Assembly: GCA_031551125.1 (NCBI GenBank)
Contig: JAVBOB010000013.1
Span: forward strand, 124,001 to 188,000
Direction of reading: 5' to 3'
DNA: 64,000 bases
Source of the DNA: JAIRNF01 sp031551125
GTDB lineage: Bacteria; Bacteroidota; Bacteroidia; Bacteroidales; UBA932
Shown: in pieces, positions 1 to 8,353 of the stretch
Layout of the letters: every line of letters starts with the position of its first letter
Numbering within the stretch: the first letter of the stretch is position 1
Translations under genes and position numbers: made by a program
The notes under the pieces: model-generated
Seen by the model: the letters and a program-made list of their open reading frames with translations, nothing else
Database searches by the model: none
What the model was told of the DNA's origin: nothing

Positions 1-275
1 GTTACTATCCTAGTGATTTGGCTATGCCTAACATTGTTAAGATACTATATGATACCGAACAGGCGGATAAAGCAAAAGCTTTGACTGCGGAATTAATGGA
101 TGAGCTACAGCAAAACCTGAGCTACTTCCTCTCTATAAGCGGGGACCCTATACTAGAGGCACAGGTAACGGTTGTAACTATTCAGGATTTGTGGCGTATA
201 GCAAAAACCTATGGTGATAAGGATGCGGAAGAACGGTTGGGAGCAATACTTAGGTCGCTTCGTATAATTAGCTAG
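1..275 (+). CDS. C-terminal end of a membrane protein, possibly DUF2723 family (5' end outside window)
   Basis: The frame is open from the first bases of the window, so this is the 3' end of a longer gene. The visible tail of about 90 residues is helical and hydrophilic with no membrane segment. It resembles the soluble, TPR-like tail of DUF2723 proteins, large Bacteroidota membrane proteins related to glycosyltransferases; a neighbouring rdgB is, from memory, a common arrangement in Bacteroides. It ends 3 bases before rdgB, so the two are probably co-transcribed. The family call rests on weak similarity of the tail only and could be wrong. Confidence 0.4.
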   Translation, partial: YYPSDLAMPNIVKILYDTEQADKAKALTAELMDELQQNLSYFLSISGDPILEAQVTVVTIQDLWRIAKTYGDKDAEERLGAILRSLRIIS

Positions 276-278
276 AGC

Positions 279-869
279 ATGGCAACTAAGCTGCTTTTCG
301 CAACAAATAATAGGCATAAGGTTGAGGAGGTGCAACAGCTACTGGGCAATGATTACCAGCTGGTAACCCCGGCGGATATGGGACTTTTTGAGGATATCCC
401 TGAAACTCAGCCTACGCTTGAAGGAAATGCTCTACAAAAAGCACGTTACGTTTTTGAGAAGTTGGGTATTCCTTGCTTTGCCGATGATACAGGTTTAGAG
501 GTAGATGCGCTTAACGGAGAACCGGGAGTTTACTCCGCACGCTACTCGGGAAGTGACAAAGACCCGCAAAAGAATGTGGATAAGCTACTCATGGTGTTAA
601 AAAATGTAGCTAATCGTCAGGCGCAATTTCGGTGCGTTATAGCACTGGTTGATGGCAAGGAAGAGTTTGTTTTTGAGGGAATTGTGCGAGGAGAAATCCT
701 GCAAGAGGAGGTTGGTTCCGGAGGTTTTGGTTATGATCCCGTTTTTCGTCCCGAAGGCTACACTTGCTCATTTGCTGAAATGCCTATGACAGAAAAGAAC
801 CGAATAAGCCATCGGGGGCAAGCCGTAAAAGAGTTGGTTTATCATTTAACGAGTTTCCCTAAATATTGA
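279..869 (+). CDS. rdgB: Non-canonical purine NTP pyrophosphatase (RdgB/HAM1)
   Basis: A house-cleaning enzyme that hydrolyses ITP, dITP and XTP to the monophosphate, keeping deaminated purines out of DNA and RNA. The 196-residue length is typical. Family motifs are all present: the N-terminal TNN...K substrate loop (residues about 8-16), FADDTGLEVDAL with the catalytic acidic pair (about 67-78), GGFGYDPVF (about 148-156) and the C-terminal SHRG motif (about 177-180). The start at 279 follows the upstream stop by 3 bases, which suggests translational coupling. Nothing unusual was seen. Confidence 0.95.
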   Translation: MATKLLFATNNRHKVEEVQQLLGNDYQLVTPADMGLFEDIPETQPTLEGNALQKARYVFEKLGIPCFADDTGLEVDALNGEPGVYSARYSGSDKDPQKNVDKLLMVLKNVANRQAQFRCVIALVDGKEEFVFEGIVRGEILQEEVGSGGFGYDPVFRPEGYTCSFAEMPMTEKNRISHRGQAVKELVYHLTSFPKY

Positions 870-1057
870 TATTTAATGACCGAATTCGGTTTTAACGTAT
901 GTTATGCGCTGATTTTGAGAATATATAGCGATACGCCAAACAGATTAAAACAAAGTAGCTACTAGTAGTTTTAAAAACCATTAAATATAAAACTAAAAAG
1001 TTTCTCCGATTATTTGTCTTATATCTTATTAAAAATAACTTATAACTAACAATTCTT

Positions 1058-1468
1058 ATGGCCTTAATCACTTGTCAAGAATGTGGTGCGCAAGTTTCGG
1101 AGTTTGCCGCATCTTGCCCCAGTTGTGGTAACCCAGTGGCAAAAAAGACAGTAACGCCTTCTGCGCAACCGGTTAATTCGCAAAATCAACAAGAGGCACC
1201 GCCTAAAACATGGTTGCTGGAGTCTATCTTGGTAACTATACTTTGCTGCTTACCCTTCGGCATTGCCGGAATTGTAAATGCAAGTAAGGTTGAGTCTTGC
1301 TGGTATTCTAAAGATAAAGAGGGAGCTCTGCGGGCTTCCAAAGAGGCTGCAAAGTGGACTAAAATAGGATTCTTCTGTGGGATAGCCGGGTATATTATTT
1401 ACGGAATACTGATACTATTTGGTGTTATGAGCGGCATATATTCCGCATCTAACTATTACGGTTATTAA
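1058..1468 (+). CDS. Zinc-ribbon plus CD225/dispanin-type membrane protein
   Basis: This 136-residue protein starts with a zinc ribbon (Cys6-x2-Cys9 and Cys20-x2-Cys23), followed by a Pro/Gln-rich linker and two hydrophobic segments. The first segment (about 50-70) reads LCCLPFGIAGIVNASKV, the hallmark of the CD225/dispanin fold, followed by an amphipathic Ala/Lys stretch and a second membrane helix. Bacterial members are common in Bacteroidota but have no settled function. It lies 189 bp after rdgB and just before a DUF2752 gene; these two are frequently neighbours, so a joint membrane role is an inference. Confidence 0.8.
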   Translation: MALITCQECGAQVSEFAASCPSCGNPVAKKTVTPSAQPVNSQNQQEAPPKTWLLESILVTILCCLPFGIAGIVNASKVESCWYSKDKEGALRASKEAAKWTKIGFFCGIAGYIIYGILILFGVMSGIYSASNYYGY

Positions 1469-1489
1469 GCGCTGTTAGTAGCAATACCG

Positions 1490-1867
1490 ATGAAACGAAA
1501 AAAGTGGATAGTCGCAGCTGTAGTTTTTGCTATAGCTGTGGCTATTTACTTCTTGTTTAACCCTTCCGAGTCAGAGTTTTTCCCTAAGTGTCCGTTTTTA
1601 CTGGTAACCGGACTAAAATGTCCGGGTTGCGGCTCACAACGAGCGCTGCACTACCTGTTTCATGGGCAGGTTTTTAGCGCTTTTCTTGTAAATCCTTTAC
1701 TGGTACTATCCATTCCTTACTTACTAACCGGAGTTTACTTTGAGTATTTTGGAGGAAACAGGAAATATCCGGTTGTTCGAAAGACTCTGTTTGGAGCCAA
1801 GGCCTGCCTTATCATATTTACTATTGTGGTAACATACGCCGTTGCTCGTAATATTTGGGGGTGGTAA
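1490..1867 (+). CDS. DUF2752 family membrane protein
   Basis: A 125-residue protein with three hydrophobic segments (about 7-24, 59-80 and 100-118). The DUF2752 signature is clear: CPFLLVTGLKCPGCGSQRA (about 33-51) with Cys44 and Cys47 spaced CPGC, then an alanine/leucine-rich helix beginning HYLFHGQ. Function unknown. The gene follows the CD225 protein with a 21-bp gap and is probably in the same operon. Confidence 0.85.
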   Translation: MKRKKWIVAAVVFAIAVAIYFLFNPSESEFFPKCPFLLVTGLKCPGCGSQRALHYLFHGQVFSAFLVNPLLVLSIPYLLTGVYFEYFGGNRKYPVVRKTLFGAKACLIIFTIVVTYAVARNIWGW

Positions 1868-1894
1868 ATACAAGTATGTCAGTCTTTTATTCCG

Positions 1895-1902
1895 TATATT
1901 TG
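1895..1902 (+). promoter_or_regulatory. Predicted -7 element TATATTTG
   Basis: Matches the Bacteroidota -7 consensus TAnnTTTG and lies about 42 nt before the lipoprotein start at 1944. No clean TTTG -33 element was seen, so this is a moderate prediction. Confidence 0.45.
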
Positions 1903-1943
1903 TTTTCATAATAGGGCTAGCCCTCAAATAAACAGAACGCGAT

Positions 1944-2348
1944 ATGGCAAAGGTATGGATTAACGGGCTTTTATTGCTCACAGCGGTGTTGCTTGCGGGA
2001 TGTAAGCATGCTGAAAAATCGTCGGGTAAGGCTGAGGACTTTCAGGTGTTTTACCAACGTTTTCTGACGGATAAGGATTTTCAGCTATCTCGGATTGTTT
2101 TTCCTCTTGATGGCTATGATAACAATGGTGAAACCACTAAAAAGTGGACAGCTGCTTCGTCGTGGCGAATGGTAACCGGTTCTATTGATAAGGTTGATAC
2201 AAAGGTTTATAAGGTTGAAAAGAATTTCTCTCCGCAAGAGGTGAACTTTAGGATATATGTGGAGAATAGCGGGATTGATATTCGGCAAAAGTTTCAGCTG
2301 AAAAATGGGAAGTGGTACTTGGTAGAGTATATCAATATATTTACCTGA
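1944..2348 (+). CDS. Lipoprotein, DUF4348-like
   Basis: A 134-residue protein with a lipoprotein signal peptide: a leucine-rich core followed by LLAGC, lipidated Cys20. The mature part is one small domain with alternating hydrophobic strands, including FYQRFLTDKDFQLSRIVFPL (about 36-55) and C-terminal KFQLKNGKWYLVEY. That pattern resembles DUF4348, known mainly from Bacteroidales; no function is established. It has its own promoter candidate just upstream and recO 37 bp downstream. The family assignment is from memory of the motif and is moderate. Confidence 0.65.
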   Translation: MAKVWINGLLLLTAVLLAGCKHAEKSSGKAEDFQVFYQRFLTDKDFQLSRIVFPLDGYDNNGETTKKWTAASSWRMVTGSIDKVDTKVYKVEKNFSPQEVNFRIYVENSGIDIRQKFQLKNGKWYLVEYINIFT

Positions 2349-2385
2349 TCCGGTTTCCAAAAATCAAAATAGAGCATCGTTTTAC

Positions 2386-3117
2386 ATGACCACCCATAAG
2401 CTTAAGGCCATAGCATTGTATAGCATGAAGTATAAGGAGAACAGCGCTATTGTTCACCTTTACACCAATGCTTTTGGTCGGCAGTCGTATTTGGTAAACG
2501 GCATACGGGGTGCTAAGAGCAAAGGTTCGGCAGCATTGTTTCACCCTCTTTTCTTGCTTGATATAGAGGCTTACAAGCGGCCAAAGGTGGAGCTGCAACG
2601 GCTTAAGGAGTTTCAGCTGGCTGTTCCGTTACAGAATATTCCGTTCAGCATAACCAAAAGCACGCTGGCGCTTTTTATAAGCGAGTTACTGAATAAGCTG
2701 ATACGAGAGGAGGAGCCTAATAGCGAGCTATTCGAATTCCTCTACCATTCGGTTTTAATGCTTGATGAGCTAAACGAGGGTGTGGCAAACTTTCACCTGC
2801 ACTTTCTAACCCAGCTATCAAAATATGTGGGTTTTTACCCACATAGTGACGGTTATATGGAAGGCTCCTACTTTGATATGAAAACAGGGGAGTTCTCAGT
2901 AATTCGCCCCAAGCATCCGCAGTTTTTCTCGGCAGAGAATTCTAGCTTGCTGAACCGGTTAATTTCTCTCCCCGTTTCCGAGCTTGGGCAGGTGGAGCTG
3001 AACAGGCATCAGCGCCGTTCTTTTCTCAACAGTATGCTCGATTTTTACGGCTATCATTTCGAAAACCTATCACCTATACGTTCCTTACAGGTGATGAATG
3101 AGGTGTTTGACGGTTAA
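2386..3117 (+). CDS. recO: DNA repair protein RecO
   Basis: RecO anneals single strands and, with RecR, loads RecA in the RecF recombination pathway. The 243-residue length fits. The N-terminal OB-fold region (about 1-80) contains the typical KAIALYSMKYKENSAIVHLYT start and a GxxxxxS basic loop; the C-terminal part is helical, as in the family. Bacteroidota RecO usually lacks the zinc cysteines, and none are seen here. The partner recF lies in the same window at 39770-40870, far away and on the other strand. Confidence 0.9.
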   Translation: MTTHKLKAIALYSMKYKENSAIVHLYTNAFGRQSYLVNGIRGAKSKGSAALFHPLFLLDIEAYKRPKVELQRLKEFQLAVPLQNIPFSITKSTLALFISELLNKLIREEEPNSELFEFLYHSVLMLDELNEGVANFHLHFLTQLSKYVGFYPHSDGYMEGSYFDMKTGEFSVIRPKHPQFFSAENSSLLNRLISLPVSELGQVELNRHQRRSFLNSMLDFYGYHFENLSPIRSLQVMNEVFDG

Positions 3118-3157
3118 ACACCTTTCTAGTTCGACAATCCCTCTCGTTTTTTCTTCC

Positions 3158-3165
3158 TACTTTTG
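3158..3165 (+). promoter_or_regulatory. Predicted -7 element TACTTTTG
   Basis: Exact match to TAnnTTTG just after recO. It would give a long leader of about 340 nt running through a repeat before sufS, so it may drive the suf genes or may be fortuitous. Confidence 0.35.
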
Positions 3166-3189
3166 TGTTGCAAGAGAAAGGTGATTTTC

Positions 3190-3412
3190 AGCACATAGAT
3201 ACAATAGGTAGATAGGGGTACATAGAATAAAAATGATAAAAAATAGAAAAACTTACACTGTGTTTTTAAATTGTGTAAATCTGCTTTTTCAACGTCATCT
3301 ATGTACTGTATTTTGAAAAATGGAAAGCGGAACGAACAGATGTAGCGTTTAAAAATCCTATGTTTCTATGTTCTCTATGTGCCTATGTGGTGAAGGTTGT
3401 TGTAGGTAAAAG
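3190..3412. repeat. CACATAG-type inverted-repeat element
   Basis: The left side begins CACATAGATACAATAGG and the right side ends CTATGTGCCTATGTGG, the reverse-complement style of the same unit, with an AT-rich middle. A second copy lies at 7029-7152. It fills most of the 398-bp gap between recO and sufS; no coding potential was seen in it. Confidence 0.7.
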
Positions 3413-3515
3413 ATAGTTCGAGGTAATTGTTATTGTTTTTTCATTGGCTAAGCTGTAATAGTAAGCCAACCATAATGCTCTTGCGGCGTTTATAACTTAA
3501 TTAGTTTATTGTACT

Positions 3516-4730
3516 ATGTTTGATATAGAAAAAATACGTCGTGATTTTCCGATACTAAGCACCAGCGTTTATAAAAAGCCGTTGGTGTACCTTGATAATG
3601 GCGCTACCACTCAGAAACCGCAGGTTGTTATTGATACGCTCAGCAGGCTGTATGCTGAGCAAAACGCCAATATTCATAGAGGTGTACACTGTTTGAGTGA
3701 GCGTTGTACGGAAGAGTATGAGGCTGCGCGAGAAACCATACAAGGGTTTATTAATGCCTCAAGTACACGAGAAGTAGTATTTACGGCCGGAACAACTGCT
3801 GCGATTAACTTGGTGGCTTCATCATTTGGCGGTGAGTTTATTGGCGAAGGAGATGAGGTTATTACTACCGTAATGGAGCATCACTCCAACTTTGTACCGT
3901 GGCAAATGCTGTGTAAGCGTAAATCAGCACAGCTAAGGGTGGTAGATATTGACGATAACGGGCAGCTGAACCTAGAACAGCTGTACAGCTTCATTAGCCC
4001 CAGAACCAAGCTGATTGCGTTAGCACACATATCAAACGTACTGGGAACAGTAAATCCGGTAAAGGAGATAATAGCTGTTGCGCATAAGCACAACATTCCG
4101 GTGCTGGTAGATGGCGCGCAGGGCATTGTTCACGGTAAGGTGGATGTGCAGGATATGGATTGCGATTTCTACGTTTTCTCCGGCCATAAGCTATACGCTC
4201 CAACGGGTATAGGTGTGCTATATGCAAAAGAAAAGTGGTTGGAGGAAATGCCTCCTTACCAGTATGGCGGTGATATGGTAGGAACTGTGAGTATAGAACA
4301 TACTACCTTTGCCGACTTACCCTTGAAGTTTGAAGCAGGAACAGCTAACTACGTTGATGCAATAGGCTTGGGAGCGGCAATTCGTTACCTTGAAGGTTTA
4401 GGTGTAGAGAATATCCATGAGCATGAGCGTAAGCTGCAACAGCACATACAGCAGCATGTTAGCGCGATGGCCGGAATGACTGTTTACGGTAATGCGGCAG
4501 AAAAAGCAGCGATACTTTCCTTCACGCTCAACAACGCGCATCATTACGATGTGGGAATGATTCTGGATAAGATGGGTATTGCTGTTCGCACCGGACAGCT
4601 GTGTGCCGAACCCCTGATGACTCGCTTGGGTATTACGGGCTTGGTGCGGGCTTCGTTTGCGCTGTACAATACGACAGATGAGGTTGATGTGCTCTTTAAG
4701 GCAATTGATAAGGTGAAAAATATGTTTTAG
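3516..4730 (+). CDS. sufS: Cysteine desulfurase SufS
   Basis: A PLP-dependent class V aminotransferase-fold enzyme that removes sulfur from cysteine as a persulfide for Fe-S cluster assembly; group II (SufS/CsdA) rather than IscS. Of 404 residues, visible motifs are YLDNGATTQKP (about 25-35), HRGVHCLSE, the PLP lysine in FSGHKLYAPTG (about 225) and the active-site cysteine in RTGQLCAEP (about 363). It precedes sufE and a DUF59 protein. The sufBCD scaffold genes are not in this window, so the suf system is split in this genome. Confidence 0.95.
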   Translation: MFDIEKIRRDFPILSTSVYKKPLVYLDNGATTQKPQVVIDTLSRLYAEQNANIHRGVHCLSERCTEEYEAARETIQGFINASSTREVVFTAGTTAAINLVASSFGGEFIGEGDEVITTVMEHHSNFVPWQMLCKRKSAQLRVVDIDDNGQLNLEQLYSFISPRTKLIALAHISNVLGTVNPVKEIIAVAHKHNIPVLVDGAQGIVHGKVDVQDMDCDFYVFSGHKLYAPTGIGVLYAKEKWLEEMPPYQYGGDMVGTVSIEHTTFADLPLKFEAGTANYVDAIGLGAAIRYLEGLGVENIHEHERKLQQHIQQHVSAMAGMTVYGNAAEKAAILSFTLNNAHHYDVGMILDKMGIAVRTGQLCAEPLMTRLGITGLVRASFALYNTTDEVDVLFKAIDKVKNMF

Positions 4731-4775
4731 TATGAGCGGAAAAGTTATTTTTGATGTTTGTAAATTCAGCGAACA

Positions 4776-5195
4776 ATGACGATAAACGAAATACAAGATC
4801 AGATTATTGAAGAGTTTTCCGCTCTGGAAGAGTGGATGGATAAGTATAGCTATTTAATAGAGCTGGGAAAGGATTTAGCACCTCTTGACTCCTCCGAAAA
4901 AGTTGACCAGAATTTGATAAAGAGCTGCCAATCTCGTGTATGGGTTAGGTCTAGGCTGGTTGACGGTAAGGTTATTTACACAGCCGATAGCGATGCGATA
5001 ATCACAAAAGGGATTATTGCCTTACTTATACGTGTGTTTTCCGGACAAAGCCCGAAAGATATAGTAGATACAGAGCTTTACTTTATTGATAAAATAGGGC
5101 TGAAAGAAAATCTGTCAGCCACTCGTGCTAACGGATTACTTGGCATGGTTAAGCAAATGAAGCTAGATGCTATTGCCTTTAGCAGCAAAGTTTAG
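4776..5195 (+). CDS. sufE: Cysteine desulfuration protein SufE
   Basis: Accepts persulfide sulfur from SufS and passes it to the SufBCD scaffold. The 139-residue length and fold pattern match. The acceptor cysteine is Cys51 in LIKSCQSRVW, exactly where the family has it. It lies 45 bp after sufS, consistent with an operon. The C-terminal helix with NGLLGMVKQMK is also typical. Confidence 0.95.
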   Translation: MTINEIQDQIIEEFSALEEWMDKYSYLIELGKDLAPLDSSEKVDQNLIKSCQSRVWVRSRLVDGKVIYTADSDAIITKGIIALLIRVFSGQSPKDIVDTELYFIDKIGLKENLSATRANGLLGMVKQMKLDAIAFSSKV

Positions 5196-5199
5196 AATG

Positions 5200-5287
5200 G
5201 CGCACAGATTACACAGCAAAGGGCACAGATTTACGCGGTTAAAAAACTGTGTTTATCTGTGTATGAAATCTGTGTCATTAGCGTGCC
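5200..5287. repeat. CACAGATT-type inverted-repeat element
   Basis: Left part GGCGCACAGATTACACAG and right part reading CTGTGT...AAATCTGTGTCATTAGCGTGCC form an imperfect palindrome between sufE and the DUF59 gene. An apparent upstream ATG at 5259 lies inside it, which argues against that start for the next gene. Confidence 0.7.
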
Positions 5288-5303
5288 AACAAATATTTAT
5301 CAC

Positions 5304-5609
5304 ATGTTAGAATTGGAAAAAAACATAGTAAAAGCGCTTAAAAATGTATATGACCCCGAGATTCCGGTAAACATATATGATTTAGGATTGATATACGAAA
5401 TACTGGTTGAGGAAGACGGAAAAGTGAACATAACCATGACGCTTACGGCTCCCAACTGTCCTATGGCCGACGATGTGCTGGATGATGTGCATCGAAGCGT
5501 AAAAGATGTTCCCGGTGTAACCGATGTTACGGTAACGCTCACCTTCGAGCCTCCTTGGGATAAGGATATGATGAGCGAAGAGGCGAAGCTGGAGTTAGGT
5601 TTTCTGTAA
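5304..5609 (+). CDS. DUF59/MIP18-family Fe-S assembly protein (SufT-like)
   Basis: A 101-residue MIP18-family protein. Key motifs: YDPEIPVNIYDLGLIYEI (about 16-33) and TLTAPNCPMADD, with the conserved cysteine that in relatives handles Fe-S clusters, then TFEPPWDKDMM near the end. Members act as accessory Fe-S maturation factors, which fits its place after sufS-sufE. I chose the ATG at 5304: a start 15 codons upstream at 5259 is inside a dispersed repeat and adds residues unlike the family. Confidence 0.88.
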   Translation: MLELEKNIVKALKNVYDPEIPVNIYDLGLIYEILVEEDGKVNITMTLTAPNCPMADDVLDDVHRSVKDVPGVTDVTVTLTFEPPWDKDMMSEEAKLELGFL

Positions 5610-5621
5610 AATTGCACCACA

Positions 5622-6119
5622 ATGTATGTAGCCTACCTTCTGTTGGGTGCCGATTTGGGCGATAAGCTGGAAACCTTTGCTAAAGTAAAACAGCTATTGG
5701 CTTTACGGGTAGGTGGGGTTATTGCAGAATCATCGGTATATGAATCGCAAGCATGGGGATTTGAGAGTGACAGCCTATTCTTTAATCAGGTGTTGAAGGT
5801 GGATACTTCACTTAGTCCACAAGAGTTGCTTGATACTATACTACAAGTAGAGGCTGAGCTGGGGCGAACACGTTCCGGAAATGGCTACGAATCGCGAGTG
5901 GTTGATATTGATATACTGTTTTACGATAAGCTTATTCTTAATACGCCAACGCTAACAGTTCCGCATCCTTTAATGCAGGAACGCATGTTTGCGCTTGCGC
6001 CGCTTTGCGAGTTGGAACCCGAGTATGTTCATCCGGTGTTACATAAAACGCTTTGCGAGTTGAAAGCTAGTTGTCCGGATAAAAGCATTGTGCGGAAAAG
6101 GATAGCAGATATAGGGTAA
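5622..6119 (+). CDS. folK: 2-amino-4-hydroxy-6-hydroxymethyldihydropteridine diphosphokinase (FolK)
   Basis: Transfers pyrophosphate from ATP to 6-hydroxymethyl-dihydropterin in folate biosynthesis. The 165-residue length is normal. The signature is clear: LLLGADLGDK at the N-terminus, YESQAWGFE (about 41-49), RVVDIDILFYD (about 100-110) with the metal-binding aspartates, then PHPLMQERMFALAPL. It starts 12 bases after the DUF59 gene, so it probably shares the suf transcript, although folate and Fe-S functions are not obviously linked. Confidence 0.95.
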   Translation: MYVAYLLLGADLGDKLETFAKVKQLLALRVGGVIAESSVYESQAWGFESDSLFFNQVLKVDTSLSPQELLDTILQVEAELGRTRSGNGYESRVVDIDILFYDKLILNTPTLTVPHPLMQERMFALAPLCELEPEYVHPVLHKTLCELKASCPDKSIVRKRIADIG

Positions 6120-6122
6120 CAT

Positions 6123-6289
6123 GTTGATGTCCTATGGACAAAGTATAGCTGCGCATTATTTTTCTATGAAAATAAATGCCCTACGGGCAAAATCGCATGG
6201 TCAATATTCGCCATAATAACTTGTCCGTAGGACATTCATAACAATAGAGTACCCGTTTGTATATATTTATTTTGCCCGTAGGGCATTAA
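6123..6289. repeat. Four-module palindromic element, copy 1
   Basis: Four short arms in order: GATGTCCTATGGACAA, then AATGCCCTACGGGCAA, then TTGTCCGTAGGACATT, then TTGCCCGTAGGGCATTAA. Outer arms pair with outer, inner with inner, giving a nested double palindrome of about 165 bp. Further copies are at 8773-8929 and 25597-25756. It fills most of the gap between folK and the DUF2461 gene. Confidence 0.85.
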
Positions 6290-6315
6290 CCATATAGTGT
6301 GAAAACAGTAAAGCC

Positions 6316-6990
6316 ATGATACAACAATCAACACTTAAGTTCTTAAATGAGCTGAAGGAAAACAACTACCGTGAGTGGTTTAATGAGCATAAAGCACGTT
6401 ATGAGGCGGCTAAAGCAAACGTATTAGAGGTAGTAGGTGAGCTGGTGAAAGAAATTAATCGTTTCGATTCTTCACTCGGTTATCCCGACCTTAAAAAATG
6501 TATGTTTCGCATTTATCGGGATACCCGATTCTCCAAGAATAAAGAGCCCTATAAAACCAATATGGGTACTATTCTTAATGCCGAGGGTAATACGAAAAGC
6601 CTTAAATCCAGTTACTATGTGCACGTTGAACCCGGCAACAGCTTTATTTCATGCGGGGTGTATATGTCGCCACCGGAAGTGCTAAGCGCCGTAAGAAGCG
6701 CTATTGACGAAGATTTTGAAACGTTTTCAGCTATTCTAAAAAACAAAACCTTTAAAAAGTTATTTGTTGACTTATCGCGTGATGACGATGCGCTACAACG
6801 TGTCCCTAAAGGTTTTGACAGCGGCTCCCCTGCAGCTGAGTATCTCAAGCTGAAGCACTTTTACGTGATGTACCCGATATCCAATAAGCTGTTGTGTAGC
6901 GATGAGTTTGTAAAAGAAGCCGCTGCGGCATTTAAGGCTATGAAACCCTTCAACGATTGGATTAACAAGGTGATTGAGGATATAGAGTAA
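6316..6990 (+). CDS. DUF2461 domain protein (TIGR02453 family)
   Basis: A 224-residue protein matching the TIGR02453/DUF2461 pattern: N-terminal FLNELKENNYREWFNEHKARYE (in part about 9-28), MFRIYRDTRFSKNKEPYKTN (about 62-81), and a central GVYMSPPEVLSAVR. Found widely in bacteria and fungi; function unknown. It is flanked by repeat elements on both sides, so it is probably a single-gene unit. Confidence 0.88.
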   Translation: MIQQSTLKFLNELKENNYREWFNEHKARYEAAKANVLEVVGELVKEINRFDSSLGYPDLKKCMFRIYRDTRFSKNKEPYKTNMGTILNAEGNTKSLKSSYYVHVEPGNSFISCGVYMSPPEVLSAVRSAIDEDFETFSAILKNKTFKKLFVDLSRDDDALQRVPKGFDSGSPAAEYLKLKHFYVMYPISNKLLCSDEFVKEAAAAFKAMKPFNDWINKVIEDIE

Positions 6991-6994
6991 TTGT

Positions 6995-7181
6995 TTACCC
7001 CCAACCCCCTAAAGGGGCTACTTTTACCACATAGATACATAGGCACAAAGAGTCACATAGTTTGCTGTATTATTTTATATCAGTATTTATACAACCTCTT
7101 AAATTGAAAAACTTCTATGTGTATCTATGTTTTCTATGTGCCTATGTGTTGATAAAGTCCCCTTTAGGGGGTTGGGGGTAA
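6995..7181. repeat. C/T-rich inverted repeat carrying a nested CACATAG element
   Basis: The ends are a perfect 23-bp inverted repeat of the type CCCCCAACCCCCTAAAGGGG (6995-7017 and 7159-7181). The interior (about 7029-7152) is itself a CACATAG-type palindrome beginning ACCACATAGATACATAGG and ending CTATGTGCCTATGTG. One family therefore sits inside another. Confidence 0.9.
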
Positions 7182-7215
7182 TAGCGTAGCTAGACATAAA
7201 AATAATATCTAACAA

Positions 7216-8352
7216 ATGAAAGCAAGTATGTTTTTTGTAATGCTGTCAATATACATTGTGCTTTGTTCCTACCTGTTTATTCGTGGTTGGCAGGCGTTAC
7301 CTAAAATCACTGCGGTAAAGTCGGTGTACACCGTGCTTTTTGTGTTTTTGGCATTTGGATACATACTTGGCGCTATTTTTCGTAAATCGCTTCCGTTATG
7401 GCTATATGATACAATAGAAATTGCGTGCTCAACATGGTTTATATTTTTCCTATACGCGTTAATAGCGGTTATACTTATTGACCTGCTACGTGTAGCCAAC
7501 CATTTTCTGCATTTCTTTCCTGCGTGGCTTACCGCCGATTACGCCAAAACAAAACTGATAACCCTATGTTCCGTGCTTGTGCTGATAGGCGGGCTTTTCT
7601 CATGGGGCTACTATCGTTTTATGCATCCAAAGGTAAACAGGCTGGAGTTGAGTATTGATAAGCAAATGCCCGATAAGAAAGAGCTGAAAGCGGTTATGGT
7701 GAGCGACCTTCACTTGGGTAGCGTACTTGGTAAAAAACAGCTTCAGCGCTTTGTTCGGTTAATCAATGAACAGCAACCGGATATTATACTCATGGTTGGC
7801 GATGTGTTTAACTCGGATCTACGACCTGTAGTAGCAGGTAACTTGTATGAGGACTTGCGACAGCTGAAAGCCCCGCTGGGTGTTTACGCTGTATTTGGGA
7901 ATCATGAATATATCGGGGGAGATATTTCCGGTGCTGCCGCTTATCTGAAACAATCAGGTATTTGCTTACTACGTGATTCTGTGGTAAATGTTGACGATAG
8001 CTTTTACTTAGTGGGGAGAGATGATAGAAGCAACCGCTCACGTCACACGCTTTCTCAGCTAACCGATACGCTAAATAAGGAGAGGGCAATTGTATTGATG
8101 GATCACCAGCCCTACCACTTGGAGGAGGCCGAAGAATGTGGGGTTGATGTAATGTTATGCGGACATACCCATGATGGGCAGGTATGGCCTTTCTCAGCCA
8201 TTGTAAAAGGCATGTACGAGCTCTCTGCTGGCTATAAACAGAAAGGCAGCTCACACATATACGTTTCATCGGGCTTGGGAATTTGGGGACCGCCTTTCCG
8301 CATAGGCACTAATTCTGATATGTTGGTGCTAAGCTTAAAAATGAAAGAGTAA
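7216..8352 (+). CDS. Membrane-anchored metallophosphoesterase
   Basis: A 378-residue protein with four N-terminal membrane segments in the first 135 residues, followed by a calcineurin-like phosphoesterase domain. Metal-binding motifs are intact: VSDLHLGS (about 162), VGDVFNSD, FGNHEYIGG and the C-terminal CGHTHDGQVWP. It resembles YkuE/YaeI-type phosphodiesterases, some of which act on lipid A precursors or other membrane phosphoesters; the substrate here cannot be read. arfB follows after a single base, so the two are co-transcribed. Confidence 0.88.
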   Translation: MKASMFFVMLSIYIVLCSYLFIRGWQALPKITAVKSVYTVLFVFLAFGYILGAIFRKSLPLWLYDTIEIACSTWFIFFLYALIAVILIDLLRVANHFLHFFPAWLTADYAKTKLITLCSVLVLIGGLFSWGYYRFMHPKVNRLELSIDKQMPDKKELKAVMVSDLHLGSVLGKKQLQRFVRLINEQQPDIILMVGDVFNSDLRPVVAGNLYEDLRQLKAPLGVYAVFGNHEYIGGDISGAAAYLKQSGICLLRDSVVNVDDSFYLVGRDDRSNRSRHTLSQLTDTLNKERAIVLMDHQPYHLEEAEECGVDVMLCGHTHDGQVWPFSAIVKGMYELSAGYKQKGSSHIYVSSGLGIWGPPFRIGTNSDMLVLSLKMKE

Positions 8353-8353
8353 T

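Noticed and set aside
5259..5303. Upstream ATG for the DUF59 protein
   Set aside because: It lies in a dispersed repeat and the extra 15 residues are not part of the family; 5304 is preferred.
3190..7152. CRISPR-like spacing of CACATAG repeats
   Set aside because: The units are inverted pairs, vary in length and are not regularly spaced direct repeats; no cas genes.
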